Source: Pseudomonas sp. MM211 (lineage in GTDB: Bacteria > Pseudomonadota > Gammaproteobacteria > Pseudomonadales > Pseudomonadaceae). From it: 64,000 nt of DNA. Position 1 is the first letter of the stretch; each line of letters opens with the position of its first letter. The notes below the pieces were generated by a model. It did not search any database. It worked only from the letters and a program-made list of their open reading frames with translations, and was not told the origin of the DNA. The DNA lies in contig NZ_CP081942.1 of assembly GCF_020386635.1 (NCBI RefSeq), positions 2,604,001 through 2,668,000 of the forward strand, read 5' to 3'. Shown here one piece after another: positions 26,983 through 34,978 of this stretch. A program made the position numbers and the translations under genes.

Positions 26983-27828
26983 TCACTCCTCCAGGAACTG
27001 GATCGCGTGCTTAACGAAACGCTCGGGATACTGGAACTGCGCGCCGTGACCGGCATCGGGGTAGATCAGCAACTGCGCGTTGGGAATGTTCTGCAGCAGA
27101 TGCCAGGAGTTGATCGTGGGAATCATGATGTCGTCGACACCATTGAGTACCAGGGTCGGCTGCGTGAGGGCGCCCAGGAAGGCATAGGGGTTCGCACCTG
27201 GCAACGGCTGCAGGTAAGCGGCGTGCGCTTTGGCCTGGGCTTGAGCGACTGCCAGCGAACTGGGTGGGTCTTGGTCTGCGCGCAGGTGACGACGCTTCCA
27301 GAAAGCCAGACCAGCCTGCTTCGCGGCCTCCGAGCGGCCGAAGAACAGGTAGAGGAAGTCTTCTGCCGTGGGCACCGGATTCGGCGCAACCTCCAGCACT
27401 CTGGGTTCCATTTTCGGATCGCCGCCGCGCAGCCCGGTACCGAGCAGGAGGAGTTTACGAACCAGGTGTGGATGACGCAGCGCCACCTCTTGTACCTGGA
27501 AGCCGCCTATCGAGAAACCAAGCAGGTCGACCTGGGATAGGCCCAGCGTTTGGATCACCAGAGCGATGTCGTCTGCCATGTCTTCGATGCGGTTGCGCGG
27601 CGTACCGGTTGAAGAGGCGATACCGCGGCCGTTGTAGAGGATGACTTCGCGACCTGCCGCTAGGCCATCAGTCAGCAGAGGATCCCAGTGATCCATACCG
27701 CCGCGGAAATGCTGGACGAAGAACAAAGGGGGCTGACCGACAGAGGCATTGCCCCAGCGACGATAAGCGAATTTTTCTCCATCCACTTCGACGAAACGGG
27801 TGGAGGCGGTCAGGTGGCTATCGTTCAT
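26983..27828 (-). CDS. alpha/beta hydrolase
   Basis: A 281-residue alpha/beta hydrolase. QHFRGGMDHWDP forms the oxyanion region, GFSIGG the nucleophile elbow, NGVDDIMIP the acid turn and DAGHGAQFQ the catalytic His. It is clearly related to the downstream hydrolase (same motif order and the same NxxDIM-P and DAGHG-xFQ signatures), so they are paralogues. Substrate unknown. A pair of long inverted repeats lies directly upstream (27861-27912), implying control by a dedicated repressor. Confidence 0.9.
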   Translation of the reverse strand: MNDSHLTASTRFVEVDGEKFAYRRWGNASVGQPPLFFVQHFRGGMDHWDPLLTDGLAAGREVILYNGRGIASSTGTPRNRIEDMADDIALVIQTLGLSQVDLLGFSIGGFQVQEVALRHPHLVRKLLLLGTGLRGGDPKMEPRVLEVAPNPVPTAEDFLYLFFGRSEAAKQAGLAFWKRRHLRADQDPPSSLAVAQAQAKAHAAYLQPLPGANPYAFLGALTQPTLVLNGVDDIMIPTINSWHLLQNIPNAQLLIYPDAGHGAQFQYPERFVKHAIQFLEE

Positions 27829-27860
27829 GTCGAGAAACCTTCCGAGAGGGGATTGTCTTA

Positions 27861-27912
27861 ATGATGTCGATCATCATTTTTGCTGTCAAGCAATTAGATG
27901 TAGATCGACATC
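27861..27912. promoter_or_regulatory. nested inverted-repeat operator upstream of the hydrolase gene
   Basis: GATGTCGATC (27863-27872) and its exact inverted copy GATCGACATC (27903-27912) are separated by 30 bases. The left arm lies inside a local palindrome (ATGATG-TCGAT-CATCAT, 27861-27877). The position, 33-84 bases ahead of the start at 27828, fits a repressor site with two operators. The cognate regulator is not identified. Confidence 0.5.
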
Positions 27913-28148
27913 AATAATTTGCGCCGATGCTGGTGGCGTATCGAAGGGGAAGGCTGGGTATGAGCCGGGCACACATTGCCGAGGTGTCTCTGTGCTGGTT
28001 CGAGCGGGCGCAGAAGAGACTTGCGGGCGTGATGGTGGCGCGCAGTCTTTGCCTATGGCGGGGACTGTGTTTCGGCGAGTAATCCCCCCGTCACGGGGTA
28101 GGCGGATAACCGCGCTCTGGCGCGGGATAGCGGCTGGGATTGGGAGGT
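27913..28148. other. intergenic region with GC-rich hairpins
   Basis: No convincing gene. A stem CCGCGC / GCGCGG lies at 28110-28125. Open frames on both strands have random composition. A small RNA cannot be excluded, but nothing positive supports one. Confidence 0.35.
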
Positions 28149-28170
28149 AAAAAGCCGCGAAAAAGCGGCT
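28149..28170 (-). terminator. intrinsic terminator of the PH-domain gene
   Basis: Read leftward, the stem AGCCGC / GCGGCT with a 6-base loop is followed by TTTTT. It lies about 95 bases beyond the stop of the PH-domain gene. Confidence 0.7.
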
Positions 28171-28265
28171 GTCCATTTTTCAGGCGCCCAGGCTGTATTT
28201 GCATCTTTTCAATCACGCCTGACAGATAGCGAACGTGGTTTCGCCGGATGCGCTACGCGGTGATG

Positions 28266-28637
28266 TCAGACGAAGATATGCGCAGAAATAAGCTTGGAAA
28301 TCTCCACTATCGCGGTCTTGCCGGTGAACTCGAACTTCACTTTGCCGAGTGACGAAAAATGGATTTCCAGTTCGGAGTCCAGATCGAAAGTGCCGGAGGT
28401 TTCGATCGAATAGGCGACGATATTCTTGTAGGGCAGGGAGGTGAAATCCTTCTTGCTGCCGGTGAGGCCCTGCACGTTAACTGCGATGATGCGTTTGTTG
28501 GTGAATACCACGCCGTCGCGCATGGATTTGTAGGCGTCGATGACGTGCTCGTTTTCAAGCAGCAAGGCGCTTACGCGCTGGGCGTACTCGTCGTTTTGTT
28601 TGAGTTTGAAAAAGCCTTTGTTGTTGAAATCGATCAT
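28266..28637 (-). CDS. bacterial PH-domain protein
   Basis: A 123-residue protein made of a single bacterial pleckstrin-homology-like domain: GVVFTNKRIIAVN is the hallmark strand pair, with SLPYKNIVAYSIETSGTFD and a C-terminal helix (AIVEISKLISAHI) completing the fold. No membrane segment. Such proteins are often annotated as PH domain-containing or general stress-type proteins; the ligand is unknown. It stands alone with its own terminator. Confidence 0.85.
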   Translation of the reverse strand: MIDFNNKGFFKLKQNDEYAQRVSALLLENEHVIDAYKSMRDGVVFTNKRIIAVNVQGLTGSKKDFTSLPYKNIVAYSIETSGTFDLDSELEIHFSSLGKVKFEFTGKTAIVEISKLISAHIFV

Positions 28638-28810
28638 CCGGGGATATCTCTGTGAGGTGGGAACACGTCTGAGTCTTCCCGCCTAGAAGACCGCCGCGGA
28701 GAGCTTTTGGCAAGCTGCAATCCGGGGCACGGCGGGAGTCACTTGGGCGTCGGCTCTGACCCTCTGAATGTTCATCAGGTGTCCGGTGCTTCCCGCTCTC
28801 TCCGGTCGAC

Positions 28811-29410
28811 TTAATGACTTCGCTCGACCAACCCTAGAATGATCGCCTGCAGCTCATCCTGAGCCTGTTCTTCGCTGATGTCGCCGGCAACGGCTGCGTC
28901 CGAGAGTGAGTCGGCCGCGCCGAGCATGGCCCACATGCCGGCTGACGAAGCGCCCTTGGGGGCGCAGAAGGGCGCCAGGATCGCGGCACATTTTTCGATG
29001 AAGGCATGCTGGTACTGCTTCTTCACGGCTGCCAGCTCCGGGGAACCGTTGAGGGCTGCCACGACATCGGATATCTCTCGTCCCTGAGTCAGTACGCAAT
29101 TGACGTAGCTGGCTGCGATGACGCGACTCTTCTCCTGCAGATCCGCGGCAGCGGCTTCGATTGCGGCGTCGAAGACCCTGGTCTGGCGCTCGTCGTAATC
29201 CTGATAGAGCGCCGCCAGCAGCCCGTTGCGGGTGCCGAAGTGGTCGTATACCACCGGTTTGGTCACGCCCGCTGCTTCGGCCAGCCTGCCCAGCGTCAGG
29301 GCATCGGTGCCTTCATCACCGATCAGTTGCCAGGCCACCTCGAGAAGCTGACGCGTGCGCTCCTCCCTTGGCAGGCGGCGACGTGGCGATACGGGGGGCT
29401 GCGAACTCAT
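28811..29410 (-). CDS. TetR/AcrR family transcriptional regulator
   Basis: A 199-residue repressor. The N-terminal helix-turn-helix is complete (RTRQLLEVAWQLIGDEG, TLGRLAEAAGVTKPVVYDHF, residues about 15-62), followed by a helical ligand domain. MSSQPPVSPRRR at 29410 is chosen since GGAG lies six bases upstream. It lies 16 bases after the NAD(P)H oxidoreductase gene on the same strand, so the two form an operon that the regulator probably represses through the palindromes at 30033-30075. Confidence 0.9.
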   Translation of the reverse strand: MSSQPPVSPRRRLPREERTRQLLEVAWQLIGDEGTDALTLGRLAEAAGVTKPVVYDHFGTRNGLLAALYQDYDERQTRVFDAAIEAAAADLQEKSRVIAASYVNCVLTQGREISDVVAALNGSPELAAVKKQYQHAFIEKCAAILAPFCAPKGASSAGMWAMLGAADSLSDAAVAGDISEEQAQDELQAIILGLVERSH

Positions 29411-29426
29411 CGGTACTCCGGGCGTT

Positions 29427-30023
29427 TCAGGATTGCTCGGCGAACAGCTTACGGCCAATCGCCTGTGCCGTCTCCAGATGCGCTTCCGGGAAGCCGGGAT
29501 CCGAGGCGAGTAGAAACTGCGATGTGGCTACCGGTGCGCCGCAGTAGTCGAAGATGCCGTGGTCGATCTGCGTCTTCATTGCTTGGTCATAACCGTGACG
29601 CGTGAAGGTGCCTGCGTCCGCACCGCCAACGGCCACCAGGTGAACCTGCAGGCGCTGCAGCTTCTTAACGACCTTGCCGTTATCGGCTTCTTCATAGGCC
29701 CAACCGTTGGTGAACACGCGGTCGATCCAGCCCTTGAGCAGGGCAGGGAAGGACCACCAGTAAATCGGGTAGACCAGCACCAGCGCATCGGCACGCTCGA
29801 GCCGCGCGTGTTCGGCAGCGACGTCTGCAGGTGCCGAGGCTTTTTTCTGGAACAGGGCGATGTCCGCCGCGTTGAAGCGCGGGTCGAAGCCTTCCGCAGC
29901 CAGATCGGCGACCTCGGTCGAGTGGTTGGACTTCGTGCTGACAAGCCCATCGGCGATACCTGTAGCGATAGCGTGGGTCAGGGAGTGTTTGTCCGGGTGT
30001 GCAACGACGATAAGGGCATGCAT
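29427..30023 (-). CDS. NAD(P)H-dependent flavin oxidoreductase (flavodoxin-like, NQO/KefF type)
   Basis: A 198-residue flavodoxin-fold reductase. Signature segments are ALIVVAHPDKHSLTHA at the N-terminus, VLVYPIYWWSFPALLKGWIDRVF for flavin and substrate binding, and VGGADAGTFTRHGYD. Members reduce quinones or other electrophiles with NAD(P)H by two-electron transfer, protecting against electrophile stress. The gene is followed by a TetR gene, and a strong dyad lies just ahead of its start, so induction by an electrophile or quinone sensed by that TetR protein is likely. Confidence 0.9.
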   Translation of the reverse strand: MHALIVVAHPDKHSLTHAIATGIADGLVSTKSNHSTEVADLAAEGFDPRFNAADIALFQKKASAPADVAAEHARLERADALVLVYPIYWWSFPALLKGWIDRVFTNGWAYEEADNGKVVKKLQRLQVHLVAVGGADAGTFTRHGYDQAMKTQIDHGIFDYCGAPVATSQFLLASDPGFPEAHLETAQAIGRKLFAEQS

Positions 30024-30032
30024 GGGTTAGCT

Positions 30033-30075
30033 CCAATAGTTACTTCCTACTATTGGTAACCTACTTTTGGTAGGT
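30033..30075. promoter_or_regulatory. palindromic operator for the TetR/oxidoreductase unit
   Basis: Three nested dyads lie 10-52 bases ahead of the oxidoreductase start: CCAATAG/CTATTGG (30033-30056), GTTAC/GTAAC (30039-30060) and ACCTAC/GTAGGT (30059-30075). The density of symmetry and the position over the expected promoter indicate a repressor-binding region, most simply for the adjacent TetR protein. Confidence 0.65.
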
Positions 30076-30192
30076 TGTCGAGTGTTGGATAATTCATGCC
30101 GTCAGTACGGGTTGATGAATGCATCGCTTGAGAATCAGCCGCAGTTGGCCCGTATAATCGCCGGTAACTTTTTGTTTCAGAGGAAGTGGTCA

Positions 30193-31209
30193 ATGTCAGC
30201 TCATCGAGTAACCGGTCTGGCGCGCGCGATTGCCGCGGGTGTTCTGTCCTCCCTGCTGTTCGCCGGTGGCGTGCACGCTGACGATGCCGTGACCCTGACG
30301 TTGTACAACGGCCAGCACGAGGCTACCGGCAAGGCGGTTGCGGCTGCCTTCGAGAAGAAGACGGGCATCAAGGTGCTGATCCGCAAGGGCGGTGGCGGCC
30401 AGTTGGCCAACCAGATCGCCGAAGAGGGCGAGCGCTCGCCGGCAGACATCATCTACACCGAAGAGGCGCCGCCGCTGATCAAGCTCGGCAGCCAGGGGCT
30501 ATTGGCCAAGGTCGATGACAGCACCCTCAAGCAGATCGACTCCAAGTTTTCCGACGACAACGGCAACTGGATAGGCATCACCTCGCGCGTGCGCGTGCTG
30601 GCCTATAACCCGGATCTGGTCAGCGAAGCCGAGCTGCCGAAAAGCGTGCTGGAGGTGGCCGACCCCGAATGGGCCGGCAAGATAGCCTTCGTGCCGAGCA
30701 GTGGCGAGTTCCTTGGCCAGACGGCAGCGGTCATCCGGATCAATGGTCGCGAGGCTGCCGAGGAATGGCTCACTGGTCTCAAGGCCTTTGGTGGCACCTA
30801 CACCAATAACGTCATCGCCATGAAGGCCGTGGAGAACGGTGAGGTCGGTGCCGCGCTGGTCAACAGTTACTACTGGACTGCGTTGAAGAAAGAGAAGGGC
30901 GAGCTGAAATCCAAGCTGCACTACTTCGCCGATGGCGATGCCGGCGGCCTGTCGAGCGTGTCCGGCGCGGCCGTGGTCAAAGCCAGCAAGCACCCGAAAG
31001 AGGCCCAGCAATTTCTCGCCTTCATGATCAGCGAAGAAGGGCAGCAGGCCATTCTGAGTAAATCCGCCGAGTACCCGGTCAACCCCAAGGTGCAGGCCGA
31101 TCCGCTTCTCAAACCCTATGATCAGCTCAAGCCGCCGGCCATCACCGCCGCGCAGATCGGCCTAGCCGAGGATGCGCTGGAGCTGCAACGCGAAGTTGGA
31201 ATGAACTGA
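30193..31209 (+). CDS. ferric iron ABC transporter, periplasmic binding protein (FbpA/HitA-like)
   Basis: A 338-residue periplasmic protein. The ATG at 30193 has AGAGGA eight bases upstream and begins a signal peptide that ends at GGVHA/DDA. The sequence LTLYNGQHEATGKAVAAAFEKKTG, read in pieces, and the late SYYW motif with its iron-binding tyrosines are typical of FbpA-type ferric-binding proteins. It binds Fe3+ in the periplasm and delivers it to the permease encoded immediately downstream, with two bases between the genes. A Fur site was not recognised with confidence. Confidence 0.92.
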   Translation: MSAHRVTGLARAIAAGVLSSLLFAGGVHADDAVTLTLYNGQHEATGKAVAAAFEKKTGIKVLIRKGGGGQLANQIAEEGERSPADIIYTEEAPPLIKLGSQGLLAKVDDSTLKQIDSKFSDDNGNWIGITSRVRVLAYNPDLVSEAELPKSVLEVADPEWAGKIAFVPSSGEFLGQTAAVIRINGREAAEEWLTGLKAFGGTYTNNVIAMKAVENGEVGAALVNSYYWTALKKEKGELKSKLHYFADGDAGGLSSVSGAAVVKASKHPKEAQQFLAFMISEEGQQAILSKSAEYPVNPKVQADPLLKPYDQLKPPAITAAQIGLAEDALELQREVGMN

Positions 31210-31211
31210 CC

Positions 31212-32786
31212 ATGCAGCCTCAGGCGGTAACCCCTGAACTGCCGTTACCCCCGGTGAACGTCACCACGCGGCGCCGCAAGGCGCCACCGATCTGGCTGCA
31301 GCTTCCGATCCTGGTCTTGCTGCTGCTCGCCGCATTGCCGCTGTTCTTCGTGGTCGCCCGTGCGGCGCAGGTTGGGCTGCACGAAGCCTTCGCGCTGCTC
31401 TGGCGGCCGTTCGTATTCGGCCTGCTGGCCAATACCATGAAGCTGATGGTGCTGGTGACCCTGGGCTGTGCGCTGCTCGGGCTGGCGCTGGCCTGGCTGG
31501 TGGAGCGCAGCGATCTGCGCTGGCGCCGGCACTGGAACGTGCTGCTGTGCCTGCCGTTCGCCATTCCCTCGTTCGTCAGCGGCTTCACCTGGGTGTCGAT
31601 CAGCCCGATGTTCGAAGGCCTGGGCGGCACGGTACTGGTGATGATCTTGTCGAAGTACCCGCTGATCTACCTGCCGGTGGTCGCGGTGCTGCGCAATCTC
31701 GACCCGGCCCTCGAAGAGTCGGCGCGGATGCTCGGCTGCAGTCGCCGCCAGGTGTTCTGGCGGGTCACGCTGCCGCTGCTGCGCCCGGTGCTGATGGCCA
31801 CCAGCTTGCTGGTCGCGGTGCACATGTTGGTCGAGTTCGGCGCGCCGTCGATCATGCGTTACCAGACCTTCACCACCGCCATCTACCAGCAGTTCGAGCT
31901 GGAGTTCAGCGGCAGCAACGCGGCGATGTTGTCCGCACTGTTGCTGGCGCTGTGCATGCTGTTGCTGTGGGGCGAGTTTCGCCTGCGCGGGCGCGGCTAT
32001 GCACGTACCGGCCAGGGCGTGGCACGCAGCGCGGCACGGGTGCGCCTGGGTCGCTGGAGTGTGCTGGCTCAGGTACTTCTGCTGGCGCTTGTGGCCATCG
32101 GCTGCGGTGTGCCGCTGGTGATGCTGGGGTTCTGGATCGTCGAAGGCAGCTCGGCCAGCTTCCCGGTGGTGGAAATCGCCGAGACGCTGTGGTCGTCGCT
32201 GACCTATTCCTTTGGTGGCGCCTTGCTCAGCTGCCTGCTGGCGCTGCCGGTGTGTCTTGTGGTGGTGCGCTACTACGGTCGCATGGCCACGCTGGCGGAT
32301 CGCTTGCCGTACCTGCTGCACGCCTTGCCGGGCCTGGTGATCGCTCTGTCGCTGGTGTTCTTCGCCCTCGGCTACGTGCCGGCGCTTTACCAGACCAGCA
32401 TGCTGCTGCTGGTGGCCTATGCGCTGCTGTTCATGCCCATGGCTCAAGGGCCGATCCGCGTGGCGTTGGAGAAGGCTTCGCCGCAACTGGAAGAGGCTGC
32501 ACGCACCCTTGGGCATACGCCGATTGCCACGTTTCTGAGAGTCACCTTGCCGATCATCTCGCCCGCCATCGGTGCCGGCTTCGTACTGGTATTTCTCGAC
32601 TGCATGAAAGAGCTGACCGCTACCCTGATCCTCGGCCCGACCGGTCTGGAGACCCTGGCGACCAAGGTCTGGTCGCACACCGGCAACCTGGAATACGCCG
32701 GCGCTGCGCCTTATGCCGCGCTGATCGTGCTGGTGTCGGGGCTACCGGTGTATCTGCTGACCACGCGTGCTTACCGGCGTTCTTGA
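31212..32786 (+). CDS. ferric iron ABC transporter permease (FbpB/HitB-like)
   Basis: A 524-residue inner-membrane protein with about twelve helices, a head-to-tail duplication of two permease domains. Both EAA loops for ATPase docking are visible (EESARMLGCSRRQ and EEAARTLGHTPIA). Length is normal for fused FbpB-type permeases. It starts two bases after the binding-protein gene. No ATPase gene follows: the next gene is a multicopper oxidase on the same strand. The ATP-binding subunit must therefore be encoded elsewhere, as I recall for hitAB in P. aeruginosa. Confidence 0.93.
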   Translation: MQPQAVTPELPLPPVNVTTRRRKAPPIWLQLPILVLLLLAALPLFFVVARAAQVGLHEAFALLWRPFVFGLLANTMKLMVLVTLGCALLGLALAWLVERSDLRWRRHWNVLLCLPFAIPSFVSGFTWVSISPMFEGLGGTVLVMILSKYPLIYLPVVAVLRNLDPALEESARMLGCSRRQVFWRVTLPLLRPVLMATSLLVAVHMLVEFGAPSIMRYQTFTTAIYQQFELEFSGSNAAMLSALLLALCMLLLWGEFRLRGRGYARTGQGVARSAARVRLGRWSVLAQVLLLALVAIGCGVPLVMLGFWIVEGSSASFPVVEIAETLWSSLTYSFGGALLSCLLALPVCLVVVRYYGRMATLADRLPYLLHALPGLVIALSLVFFALGYVPALYQTSMLLLVAYALLFMPMAQGPIRVALEKASPQLEEAARTLGHTPIATFLRVTLPIISPAIGAGFVLVFLDCMKELTATLILGPTGLETLATKVWSHTGNLEYAGAAPYAALIVLVSGLPVYLLTTRAYRRS

Positions 32787-32931
32787 ACTCGGGCCGGGCG
32801 GTATGTCGCGGTGTCGCGGCTTAACGCCCCCGCGTTCAAGGTGTATCGTGCGCAGCTCTCCAGCGCCCGCAGAGGCGCAGTCGTTCAGACCTGATTAGTG
32901 TCACCGCAGTCCCGCTTCAGGAGCAGGCTTC

Positions 32932-34308
32932 ATGAGTTTCACCCGTAGACAGGTGTTGGGCGGTTTGGTCGGCCTTGGCGTCGTTGGCCTGGGCGCTGGT
33001 GGCGCGCGTTACTGGCTGGGGCGCCCGTTCGACCGCAAGACCCACGACTACGAGCTGATCGCCGCGCCCCACGATATCGAGCTGGTGCCCGGCCATGTCA
33101 CGCCTGCCTGGACGTTCGGTGGCCAGGCCCCCGGCGTCGAGCTGCGTTGCCGTCAGGGCGACGAGTTGCGTGTGCGCTTCATCAATCACCTGCCCGAAGC
33201 CACCACCATTCACTGGCACGGCATTCGCCTGCCACTGGAGATGGACGGTGTGCCCTACGTATCCCAGTTGCCGGTGCTCCCGGGCGAATATTTCGATTAC
33301 CGTTTCGTCACCCCGGATGCCGGCAGTTACTGGTACCACCCTCATGAGTCGAGTGCCAAACAGCTGGGTCGTGGGCTGGTCGGCCCGCTGATCATCGAAG
33401 AGCGCGAACCCACCGGGTTCCAGCACGAGCGCACCCTGTGCCTGAAAAGCTGGCATGTGGACGAACAGGGGGCCTTCACGGCATTCAGCGTTCCCCGTGA
33501 GGCGGCCCGCGAGGGCACCCGTGGGCGCCTGTCGACCATCAACGGCATCTCGCTACCGACCCTGGAGCTGCCGGCTGGGCAGGTGGTACGCCTGCGGCTG
33601 ATCAACGTCGACAGCACCATCACCTACCGCCTCAACCTGCCCAAGGGCGATGCGCGCATCTACGCGCTGGACGGCAACCCGATCCAGCCGCGCCCGCTGG
33701 GCAAGGAATACTGGCTGGGGCCGGGTATGCGCATCGACCTGGCGCTCAAGGTGCCGGACGTCGGCAGCGAAGCGTTGTCACTGCGCAACGGGCCGCTGCG
33801 CCTGGCCACCATCAAACCGGTGGCCAGCAGCGAAGCGGCGGGGGAGTGGCCGCCTGCGTTGCCGGCCAACCCGGTGGCCGAGCCGGATCTGCAGCGCGCC
33901 GAAACCCTGCGCTTCAACTTCGAGTGGGCGGCGTCACTGGCATCCCCGGCCGATGAAGCCGCTGGCCGCTACAAGTACTGGCAGATCAACGGCCAGGCCT
34001 GGGACATCAACGACAAGACCTGCGCTGACCGGCCCATCGCCAGCCTGAAGAAGGATGGTCACTACATCTTCGTGCTGCGCAACATGGCCCAGTATCAGCA
34101 CCCGATCCACCTCCACGGGCTGATCTTCAAGGTGCTGGATTCCAACCGCCGCAAGATCGAGCCGTACTACACCGACACCTTTCTGCTCGGCAAGAACGAG
34201 ACCGCGCGCATCGCCTTCGTGGCCGATAATCCTGGCGTATGGATGTTCCATTGCCACGTCATCGACCATATGGAAACCGGCCTGATGGCCGCCATCGAGA
34301 TCGCCTGA
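32932..34308 (+). CDS. Tat-exported multicopper oxidase
   Basis: A 458-residue periplasmic multicopper oxidase. The Tat signal is TRRQVLGG followed by a glycine-rich hydrophobic stretch. The four copper-binding motifs are present: HWHG (His94/His96), HPHE, HPIHLHG, and HCHVIDHMETGLM with Cys441 and the Met axial ligand of the type 1 copper. It oxidises a substrate, possibly Cu(I), Fe(II) or a phenol, with O2; the methionine-rich insert of CueO is not evident. In P. aeruginosa PAO1, as I recall, the equivalent gene directly follows guaA; here it follows the iron permease. Confidence 0.92.
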   Translation: MSFTRRQVLGGLVGLGVVGLGAGGARYWLGRPFDRKTHDYELIAAPHDIELVPGHVTPAWTFGGQAPGVELRCRQGDELRVRFINHLPEATTIHWHGIRLPLEMDGVPYVSQLPVLPGEYFDYRFVTPDAGSYWYHPHESSAKQLGRGLVGPLIIEEREPTGFQHERTLCLKSWHVDEQGAFTAFSVPREAAREGTRGRLSTINGISLPTLELPAGQVVRLRLINVDSTITYRLNLPKGDARIYALDGNPIQPRPLGKEYWLGPGMRIDLALKVPDVGSEALSLRNGPLRLATIKPVASSEAAGEWPPALPANPVAEPDLQRAETLRFNFEWAASLASPADEAAGRYKYWQINGQAWDINDKTCADRPIASLKKDGHYIFVLRNMAQYQHPIHLHGLIFKVLDSNRRKIEPYYTDTFLLGKNETARIAFVADNPGVWMFHCHVIDHMETGLMAAIEIA

Positions 34309-34337
34309 CGTGAGAGTCCTGACTTGGGAGCGTTAAC

Positions 34338-34814
34338 TTGAGAGCCCCGCTGATCATCGATCGCAGCCACGACGAACGCTTTATGCGTGAAGCGCTGGAG
34401 CTTGCAGGGAAAGGTGCCGAACGCGGCGAAGTGCCGGTCGGTGCCGTGCTGGTGCAGGACGGCGAGGTGATCGGCCGCGGTTTCAACTGCCCGATCTCCA
34501 CCAACGACCCCAGCGCACACGCCGAAATGGTCGCCATCCGCGCCGCCTCCCTGGCCGTCAGCAACTACCGCCTGCCAGGCAGCACCCTGTACGTGACTCT
34601 GGAGCCTTGCGCCATGTGCGCAGGGCTGATCGTCCACTCGCGGGTGCAGCGTGTGGTGTTCGGGGCCAGCGAGCCCCGCGCGGGCATGGCCGTGAGTCGC
34701 GGCCAGTTCTTCGACCAGGGCTTTCTCAACCACCGCGTGCTGGTCGAAGGCGGAGTGCTGGCAGAGGAGTGCGGGGCGATGTTGAAGACCTTTTTCAAGG
34801 CGCGGCGGGGGTAG
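34338..34814 (+). CDS. tadA: tRNA-specific adenosine deaminase
   Basis: A 158-residue zinc deaminase that converts A34 to inosine in tRNA-Arg(ACG), an essential wobble modification. The catalytic HAE is at His61-Glu63 and the zinc cysteines are in PCAMC (Cys91, Cys94). VGAVLVQDGEVIGRG and the C-terminal ECGAMLKTFF are also typical. A TTG start at 34338 with GGGAG seven bases upstream is used; an ATG at 34383 (MREALEL) is the alternative. It lies 29 bases after the multicopper oxidase gene, in the same order as in other Pseudomonas. Confidence 0.95.
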   Translation: MRAPLIIDRSHDERFMREALELAGKGAERGEVPVGAVLVQDGEVIGRGFNCPISTNDPSAHAEMVAIRAASLAVSNYRLPGSTLYVTLEPCAMCAGLIVHSRVQRVVFGASEPRAGMAVSRGQFFDQGFLNHRVLVEGGVLAEECGAMLKTFFKARRG

Positions 34815-34941
34815 GCCTGCTCGTCTGCTGTCTTTGTGAGCGGCGCTCTAGGTGTGCCGCAACAGGCTGCCAAACCATGGTTCTGGTAATCCCGGCTCGA
34901 TAGGCCTGCTCGGCACGCCAAGAGCGCTGCAAGGCAGGTTC

Positions 34942-34965
34942 AGCCGCACACCTGAGGTGGCGGCT
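34942..34965. terminator. hairpin between convergent tadA and the TonB receptor gene
   Basis: A stem AGCCGC-CACCT / AGGTG-GCGGCT with one bulged base and a one-base loop lies between the two convergent stop codons. There is no long T-run, so the terminator function is tentative. Confidence 0.45.
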
Positions 34966-34978
34966 GACGAATCTCACC

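Noticed and set aside
31245..32678. A 477-codon minus-strand frame opposite the iron permease gene
   Set aside because: It is Gln/His/Arg-rich with no domain, and the plus strand encodes a clear 12-helix permease.
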